A program made the translations under genes and the position numbers. A stretch of 64,000 bases of DNA from Alphaproteobacteria bacterium (lineage in GTDB: Bacteria; Pseudomonadota; Alphaproteobacteria; RF32; CAG-239): NCBI GenBank assembly GCA_017501665.1, contig JAFVWM010000032.1, forward strand, positions 89,255 through 153,254, in the 5' to 3' direction. Shown here in pieces: positions 58,287 to 64,000 of this stretch. Numbering within the stretch: the stretch's first letter is position 1; every line of letters starts with the position of its first letter. The notes beneath the pieces were generated by a model. The model searched no databases, was not told the origin of the DNA, and saw only the letters and a list, made by a program, of their open reading frames with translations.

Positions 58287-60671
58287 TTAACTTCTTCCAC
58301 CATTATTACGCATTTGGCTTACGTTAATCGTGCCTTGACTATTTGTCGTTCTCTCATTTTTATTATTTTTCATATTATCAATATTCCTTTGTGTTTCCGA
58401 AGAACGTTCTGTTTTTCTATTTTTCGGATCATAGTCATTACCATCTATTTTAGTAAAGTCTATATTAATACTTACACCATATCCCTCCAGCAACTTGATT
58501 GTTTTAGTAAGACCTCTCGATTCACCACCTAAATAATCTCTTTTGACACTATCTATTGCATTCTTTCTCATATCTCGAGAAGAGTTATCTTTTGTCAAAA
58601 ATTCGAATTTTTCATCAATCTTATCTTCTACTTTCTGACGTTCTTTTTTTCTGTAACGATCAAATTCTTTTTTAATCAGCTCTTCATTAGCGCCTGCATC
58701 CATAGGATTAAAACGCTTCCCTCCAAGACGTCCTTTCATGATGTCTTTAAGTATGTTATCATAAGCACTTATTGCACAAATAACATCTACCTGATCCCAT
58801 TTTTCGCCATTTTTACCGTCTACACCATCATTGATAAGGGCAACAAGACCGGGCTTATGTGTGTTTTTGAAATGTTCAAAGTTTGCTTGTTGTTTTACTG
58901 TTTCCATAACCTCGGAAAACTCGCCATGTTTTTTTGTAGTATTTGTATATTTTTCAAGTTGTTGGTGAAAACGCATTAAATATTCTACTTTTTCGTTTTC
59001 TTTACCTTCAAACTCTTTACCGTCCTCATTTATCAGCTTGAGGATATCTTTTACATCACCTGCACCGATATCACAACCTCTGCCACTGGGACCTTTTAAT
59101 AAAAGGGGCATACGAGTTTTTACCGAAGCTTTGAAGAAATCAGGATTAGCACCAGCTCCAAATCCATTTTTAGCCTTGACCGGAGGAATTTCAAAATATT
59201 TATAACCTTGCGCTTTAGCTTGATCCAAGGCTATTCTAATAACACCGGCATCAAGTTTTCCTTTGGGGCCAAGATAAAATGTTGCCGAGTTATTAAAATG
59301 ATTAAATGTAATAGCGTAACTTTTTGTATGTTTACGATGATATTTTTTATCAATTTCACCGTCTTCCTCTTGGTCTTCCTTACTGGGATATACACTTAGT
59401 GTAGTTGTACCAAAGCCATTGCTGAAATCCATCACGGCACCATTAGGAAGAATCTTTTGAGTACTGCTTCTTACCGTCTCAATATCAAAAGATTTAATCT
59501 TGCCATTTTCAGGGATAAACGGACCAAAAAAACTTCCGTTTATGGGAACATCAACATCTTGAGTGTCCGGTTGATTGGTATTTCCGCCTGTCGGTGAAAC
59601 AGGTTGGTTAGTGTTATTATTGCCTTTTTCTTCATTATTATCTGAATTTTCCTTAAACGACTCTTCTACATCAGGGTCATTTGATAAGAATGATACATTT
59701 GCTTGGCGGGACTTATCATTTTCTTCTTCATGTTTTTTTGTAGCTTCTTCAAACAAAGTTTTGACGTCACCGATTTCTTTATTGTCTTTGTCAACAACTT
59801 TTTTGCCTTCCAGATCACCAAAGTTTTCAATAGTAATACCGCATCTATAACAATATAAGGCAAATGCATTTAACTGATCTTGTGTCATATTTTCATCAGT
59901 CCAAGCTATAGAGAATTTGCCGTCGGTAAATGTAAGTGCCAAACCGCTTCCGTCAACATTATGAACAGTGTGTGTTACAACATTTGTATTTGTTCCTGCG
60001 TTAAAACGGTGCTCATTTATAAGTGTGTCGCCGTCGTCTTCTTTTGTTGTTTTATAGTCCGGTTGAGAAACCATATCTGCAAAAGCCTTTTCAAAAGACG
60101 CTGAAGCTTTATTGCCCCGTTCATCACAATTGTCTTTTGTATCAATAATATTCTGTAATACTTTATCGGGTAAATCATCTAAAAATTCGATTGTTTCTCT
60201 GTATTTTTCTGCAGTTTCACTTAATTCTTTACACTTTTCATAAGAGGCTATTGCATCTTTGTATCTATCATCAAGCTCTCTTAAATCGATATTTTTCTCA
60301 TTCTCATCATCTGTTTTTTCAATTTCTGCTCTCTTTGATAAATATTCGTTATAGCTATCTTGGTTATTAGAAAATTTGTCTTCTGCGGCAAAATAATCCG
60401 ATACAAAATTTACTTTATTTTTTCTTGGGCTTCCGTTATCGTCGGTTTCGTATGCTTGTTTGCGATTGTCGGCTTTGTCATCAAAAGCTTTTTTTATAGC
60501 TTTAACCTCTTCATTTATAAATGCATGCAACTTTTCACCGGTAAGCTCTTCATTAGGGTTTGCTTCTTTATAAGCTTTTACCACATCGCTAAAAGGAAGA
60601 ACTTTTGCATCTTTTCTCATATCTTCTTTTTGTTCATACTCTATATCAAATCTTGTAGGTTGGTTTGCCAT
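58287..60671 (-). CDS. Large hypothetical protein with internally repeated domain
   Basis: 794 residues, no signal peptide or membrane segment, strongly charged. An N-terminal helical region (about 1-185) has coiled-coil character. Two stretches look alike: about 230-285 (VVTHTVHNVDGSGLALTFTDGKFSI followed by DQLNAFALYCYRCGITIENF) and about 440-495 (SYAITFNHFNNSATFYLG followed by DAGVIRIALDQAKAQGYKYFEIP). Each is a beta-hairpin then a helix and strand, resembling the LPD7-type domain of large polyvalent mobile-element proteins, but I cannot confirm this. The linker between them and the C-terminus (RNIDNMKNNKNERTTNSQG) look disordered. An effector or mobile-element role is possible; function is unknown. 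Confidence 0.6.
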   Translation of the reverse strand: MANQPTRFDIEYEQKEDMRKDAKVLPFSDVVKAYKEANPNEELTGEKLHAFINEEVKAIKKAFDDKADNRKQAYETDDNGSPRKNKVNFVSDYFAAEDKFSNNQDSYNEYLSKRAEIEKTDDENEKNIDLRELDDRYKDAIASYEKCKELSETAEKYRETIEFLDDLPDKVLQNIIDTKDNCDERGNKASASFEKAFADMVSQPDYKTTKEDDGDTLINEHRFNAGTNTNVVTHTVHNVDGSGLALTFTDGKFSIAWTDENMTQDQLNAFALYCYRCGITIENFGDLEGKKVVDKDNKEIGDVKTLFEEATKKHEEENDKSRQANVSFLSNDPDVEESFKENSDNNEEKGNNNTNQPVSPTGGNTNQPDTQDVDVPINGSFFGPFIPENGKIKSFDIETVRSSTQKILPNGAVMDFSNGFGTTTLSVYPSKEDQEEDGEIDKKYHRKHTKSYAITFNHFNNSATFYLGPKGKLDAGVIRIALDQAKAQGYKYFEIPPVKAKNGFGAGANPDFFKASVKTRMPLLLKGPSGRGCDIGAGDVKDILKLINEDGKEFEGKENEKVEYLMRFHQQLEKYTNTTKKHGEFSEVMETVKQQANFEHFKNTHKPGLVALINDGVDGKNGEKWDQVDVICAISAYDNILKDIMKGRLGGKRFNPMDAGANEELIKKEFDRYRKKERQKVEDKIDEKFEFLTKDNSSRDMRKNAIDSVKRDYLGGESRGLTKTIKLLEGYGVSINIDFTKIDGNDYDPKNRKTERSSETQRNIDNMKNNKNERTTNSQGTINVSQMRNNGGRS

Positions 60672-60744
60672 TGTTTTAACTCCCAGATAATCAATTTAAT
60701 TAATTGTAACATCTTTTGGACAAAAAGGCAAGCTGTTTATTTAT

Positions 60745-60795
60745 TAATGAAAAAAAAAAGAGATATCTTTCAACGTCTTGAAAGACATCTCTTTC
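60745..60795 (-). terminator. Intrinsic terminator upstream of the 794-residue gene
   Basis: On the minus strand AAGAGAT, a mismatch and TCTTTCAA pair with TTGAAAGA, a mismatch and ATCTCTT, then nine T. It has no protein gene directly before it, so it ends either read-through from pgk or a small RNA. Confidence 0.75.
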
Positions 60796-60947
60796 TTGTT
60801 TCTCAAAACCGAATATAAGAAAAACAACCTATTCACTCATCTTAGAAATAAAGAGGAATTATACCCTTCTTTATATTCTACCATCGTGAACAATTAATTA
60901 TCTAATTATTTTAAGCAAAATTTTTATCTGACTTTAGGATAAAAAAA

Positions 60948-60978
60948 ACCTCGCTTATGGTTTTAATATAAGCGAGGA
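60948..60978 (-). terminator. Terminator of the downstream pgk copy
   Basis: CCTCGCTTAT (60949-60958) pairs with ATAAGCGAGG (60968-60977); eight T follow on the minus strand. Its sequence resembles the terminator of the other pgk copy at 62268-62302. Confidence 0.88.
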
Positions 60979-60986
60979 AAAATAAA

Positions 60987-62192
60987 TCATTTTTTCAAAA
61001 CTACAACTCCGGGGAGTTCTTTTCCTTCCATCCATTCAAGAAAAGCTCCGCCGGCAGTAGAAACGTAGGAAAATTTCTTTTCCACTCCGGCATTAGCCAA
61101 AGCAGAAACAGTATCACCACCGCCGGCAACCGAAATTATTTTGCCGTTTTGAGTAAGTTCGGCTACTGCTTCGGCTACTGCATTTGTTGCAGAGTCAAAC
61201 GGTTTCATTTCGAACACACCCAAAGGTCCGTTCCAAATAAGCGTCTCACAATCCAATAACTCTTTATAAATCAGAGCTACCGTCATTACACCGCCATCGA
61301 CAATTGTCCAACCTTCGGCCGGAATTTCATCGATTTTGACAATTTTATGCTCGGCATTGGCTTTGAACTCATTAGCAACCACAACATCTACCGGCAAAAT
61401 AATTTTGCAATTATTAGCTTCGGCTGTTGCCATAATCTCTTTAGCCGTATTGAGCATGTCCATCTGAACCAAAGAGTTGTTCTCATTGACGGTTTCGGCT
61501 CCCAGAGCTCTTAAAAATGTCTGAGACATTCCGCCGACAATAACTAATTTGTCAACTTTTTTAACCAAGTTGTTTAACAAATCAAGTTTGGTCGAAACTT
61601 TTGAACCGCCGACAATAGCCATCAACGGACGTTTCGGATCGTTAAGACCTTTGGTTAAGGCGTTTACCTCTTCTTCCATCAAACGACCGAAAGCTGAAGG
61701 ACGCATTTTTACCGCAGCCACCATAGACGCATGATTACGATGAGCGGTTGAAAAAGCATCACTTACATAGGCATCAATGTTAGCAACCAATTCTTTAGCA
61801 AAGTATTCGTTACCTTTTTCCTCTTCTTTGTAGAAACGGAGATTTTCAAGTAACAAAACTTCGTCAGCGCTCATATCCTTGATTGCATTTGCGACTTTTG
61901 GTCCGATACAATCATCAACGAACATAACATGTTTGCCCAAAGCTTTTTCCAAATCTTTGACAATATGTCTTAGTGAATTGGCCATATCGTCTTTGCCGGA
62001 AGGACGACCTAAGTGTGATACAATCACAACCTTTGCGCCTTTTGACATCAATTCTTTAATGGTTGGAACAGTTCTGTCAATACGAGCAGTGTTGGTAACT
62101 TCAAAATTTTCGTTCATCGGAACATTTAAGTCCGCACGCAACATAACGACCTTGCCGTTTAAGTTGCCCAAATCTTCAATTGTTCTATACAT
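60987..62192 (-). CDS. Phosphoglycerate kinase, second copy (diverged)
   Basis: 401 residues. Pgk interconverts 1,3-bisphosphoglycerate plus ADP with 3-phosphoglycerate plus ATP. The N-terminal substrate domain is intact (LRADLNVP near 19, SHLGRPSGK near 59, LLENLRFY near 110). In the C-terminal nucleotide domain TLIWNGPLGVFE and GGGDT are kept. But the usual DIGPKT-like motif reads DGGVMT (near 309) and GGMANTF reads GGMSQTF, both unlike the upstream copy. It could be an active paralogue with altered nucleotide affinity. It follows the other pgk by 128 bases and a terminator. Confidence 0.88.
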   Translation of the reverse strand: MYRTIEDLGNLNGKVVMLRADLNVPMNENFEVTNTARIDRTVPTIKELMSKGAKVVIVSHLGRPSGKDDMANSLRHIVKDLEKALGKHVMFVDDCIGPKVANAIKDMSADEVLLLENLRFYKEEEKGNEYFAKELVANIDAYVSDAFSTAHRNHASMVAAVKMRPSAFGRLMEEEVNALTKGLNDPKRPLMAIVGGSKVSTKLDLLNNLVKKVDKLVIVGGMSQTFLRALGAETVNENNSLVQMDMLNTAKEIMATAEANNCKIILPVDVVVANEFKANAEHKIVKIDEIPAEGWTIVDGGVMTVALIYKELLDCETLIWNGPLGVFEMKPFDSATNAVAEAVAELTQNGKIISVAGGGDTVSALANAGVEKKFSYVSTAGGAFLEWMEGKELPGVVVLKK

Positions 62193-62267
62193 AATTTTAA
62201 TAATTAAGGTTAATAATTTTAAATTACGCCTAAAATAATTTAATTTATTTTATTTGTCCATAAAAAA

Positions 62268-62302
62268 AACCTCGCTCATGTTTTTATCACAAACGAGGCT
62301 TT
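62268..62302 (-). terminator. Terminator of the upstream pgk copy
   Basis: CCTCG and CGAGG, extended by several G-T pairs, form a stem across about 62270-62298, with eight T following on the minus strand. Confidence 0.78.
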
Positions 62303-62320
62303 TTATAATTTTCAAAAAAA

Positions 62321-63529
62321 TTACTTTTTCAAAACAACAACTCCGGGAAGTTCTTTTCCTTCCATCCATTCAAGGAAAGCTCCTCCGGCGGTTGAGATGT
62401 AGGAAAATTTCTTTTCCACTCCGGCATTAGCCAAAGCAGAAACAGTATCTCCACCACCGGCAACCGACATCAACTTACCGGCCAATGTCAGCTCGGCAGC
62501 GTGTTCGGCAACGGCATTAGTTGCTGTGTCAAAAGGTTTCATCTCAAACACACCTAAAGGTCCGTTCCAAACGAGTGTTTTGCATTCATCCATTTCGGCA
62601 TTGATTGCGTCAATGGTTTTTGCGCCGACATCAAGCAAACTCCAGCCTTCGGCGGGAATTTCATCAAGGCCGACTGTTTTGTGTTCGGCCATAGGCTTAA
62701 ACTCTTTAGAAACAACAACATCCAATGGCAAAACAATTTTACAATTATTAGCTTTGGCCGTTGCCATAATTTCTTTTGCCGTATCAAGCATATCCATTTG
62801 AACTAAAGAGTTATTCTCATTAACGGTATCAATTCCGTTGGCTTTCATAAAAGTATGAGCCATACCGCCTGAAATTACCAATTTGTCGACTTTTTTAACC
62901 AAATTGTTCAAAAGATCCAATTTAGTAGAAACTTTTGAACCGCCGACAATAGCCATTAACGGACGTTTCGGATCGTTAAGACCTTTGGACAAGGCATTTA
63001 CTTCTTCTTCCATCAAGCGACCAAAAGCAGACGGACGCATTTTTACCGCTGCAACCATAGAAGCATGATCGCGGTGAGCTGTGGAAAAAGCATCACTTAC
63101 ATAGGCATCAACATTGGCAACCAATTCTTTGGCAAAATTTTCATCTCCTTTCTTTTCTTCTTTGTAAAAACGAAGATTTTCAAGCAACAAAACTTCATCA
63201 GCACTCATATTTTTAATAGCTGTTGCAACTTCATCACCGATACAATCGCCGACAAACACAACGTGTTTACCTAAGGCTTTTTCCAAATCTTTAACAATAT
63301 GAGTCAAAGAGTTAGCCATATCGCCCTTGCCCTCGGGGCGTCCCAAGTGAGATGTAACCACAACTTTGGCGCCTTTTGACATCAATTCCTTAATGGTCGG
63401 AACCGTTCTGTCAATACGAGCAGTGTTGGTAACTTCAAAATTTTCGTTCATAGGAACATTCAAATCGGCGCGTAACATAACGACTTTGCCGTTTAAATCG
63501 CCCAAATCTTCAATAGTTTTGTATTCCAT
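62321..63529 (-). CDS. pgk: Phosphoglycerate kinase
   Basis: 402 residues, normal length. All usual motifs are visible: VVMLRADLNVPMNE near 15-28, TSHLGRPEGK near 59, LLENLRFYKEE near 110, AFGRLMEEE, VGGSKVSTKLDLL near 200, ISGGMAHTFMKANG, LLDVGAKT near 310 (close to canonical D-x-G-P-x-T), VWNGPLGVFEMKPFDTAT near 330, GGGDT near 367, and STAGGAFLEWMEGKELPGV at the end. One change from common sequences is VSDAFSTAHR for VNDAFGTAHR, shared by both copies. It follows gapA. Confidence 0.95.
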   Translation of the reverse strand: MEYKTIEDLGDLNGKVVMLRADLNVPMNENFEVTNTARIDRTVPTIKELMSKGAKVVVTSHLGRPEGKGDMANSLTHIVKDLEKALGKHVVFVGDCIGDEVATAIKNMSADEVLLLENLRFYKEEKKGDENFAKELVANVDAYVSDAFSTAHRDHASMVAAVKMRPSAFGRLMEEEVNALSKGLNDPKRPLMAIVGGSKVSTKLDLLNNLVKKVDKLVISGGMAHTFMKANGIDTVNENNSLVQMDMLDTAKEIMATAKANNCKIVLPLDVVVSKEFKPMAEHKTVGLDEIPAEGWSLLDVGAKTIDAINAEMDECKTLVWNGPLGVFEMKPFDTATNAVAEHAAELTLAGKLMSVAGGGDTVSALANAGVEKKFSYISTAGGAFLEWMEGKELPGVVVLKK

Positions 63530-63552
63530 TTTTTATTCCTTGTAAAAAAACA

Positions 63553-63590
63553 AAACCCCTACCTAATCAACAGATAGGGGTTTAATCAAT
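63553..63590 (-). terminator. Terminator of gapA
   Basis: AAACCCCTA (63553-63561) pairs with TAGGGGTTT (63575-63583); a T-rich run follows on the minus strand. It lies between gapA and pgk. Confidence 0.82.
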
Positions 63591-63591
63591 A

Positions 63592-64000
<409 letters not shown>

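Larger units (their letters stand above)
60672..60986. other. Intergenic region of 315 bases with two minus-strand terminators and a possible small RNA between them
   Basis: It contains the pgk terminator (60948-60978), then about 150 bases with no gene of note, then a second hairpin followed by T9 on the minus strand (60750-60795). A -10-like TATAAT lies at about 60856-60861 on the minus strand. The only frame in between is 14 codons long. A small RNA or leader attenuator is possible. Confidence 0.5.

Overview
The window is a compact, AT-rich, gene-dense chromosomal segment. It comes from a Gram-negative alphaproteobacterium, probably an uncultured, host- or gut-associated lineage; order and species cannot be fixed from the sequence alone. 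Supporting evidence is the Raetz-pathway cluster bamA-lpxD-fabZ-lpxA-lpxI-lpxB (LpxI type), the order tolC - PopZ-like gene - valS, a DUF4167 gene following prmC, ruvC..ruvAB-ybgC, and a sigma-32 promoter of alphaproteobacterial type (CTTG..CCTATAT) in front of clpB. No rRNA, tRNA, CRISPR array, phage or insertion sequence was found.

Layout. 0-9 kb is accessory and NAD-related. It has a truncated NMN adenylyltransferase paralogue at the left edge, several unrecognised proteins, an orphan PilT/DotB-type ATPase, and a minus-strand NAD salvage operon (nadM-like, nicotinamidase-like, pncB, nadE). 9-18 kb holds slyX, a DegT aminotransferase, mlaA-mlaC, two overlapping SemiSWEET genes, thrS, a glycosyltransferase, a FadL porin and an HxlR regulator. 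18-31 kb is a long minus-strand envelope block: comEC, then (in transcription order) pyrH-frr-uppS-cdsA-rseP-bamA-lpxD-fabZ-lpxA-lpxI-lpxB. 31-36 kb is plsY-dprA-topA followed by a 650-base repeat-rich gap. 36-46 kb carries small unknown genes, a glycine-zipper lipoprotein, asnS, rpoH, prmC, a DUF4167 gene, a metallophosphoesterase and clpB. 46-56 kb is minus strand: ybgC, ruvB, ruvA, an HD hydrolase, ruvC, valS, a PopZ-like gene with a large repeat expansion, and tolC. 56-64 kb is central carbon metabolism: glycogen phosphorylase, two tandem pgk copies and the end of gapA, interrupted by a 794-residue protein of unknown function.

Most striking signal. Three minus-strand leaders (about 423-541, 7289-7360 and 7912-8030) share one RNA architecture. 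Each has a lower stem, a two-base 5' bulge, a six-base-pair upper stem, and a loop with AGGGC that can pair with a downstream GCC-containing strand as an H-type pseudoknot. Stem sequences differ while pairing is kept. All three precede NAD-salvage genes. In two, a good sigma-70-type promoter puts the transcription start at the first base of the motif, and the pseudoknot strand competes with an anti-Shine-Dalgarno strand just before the start codon. I infer a family of riboswitches for an NAD-related ligand; the ligand is not known from this sequence.

Other points of interest are the PopZ-like protein with 14 tandem 14-residue acidic repeats, a sigma-32 promoter nested in a terminator hairpin before clpB, a tandem pgk duplication in which one copy has a changed nucleotide-binding motif, and a translationally coupled SemiSWEET pair. 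All calls come from reading the sequence; no database search was possible.
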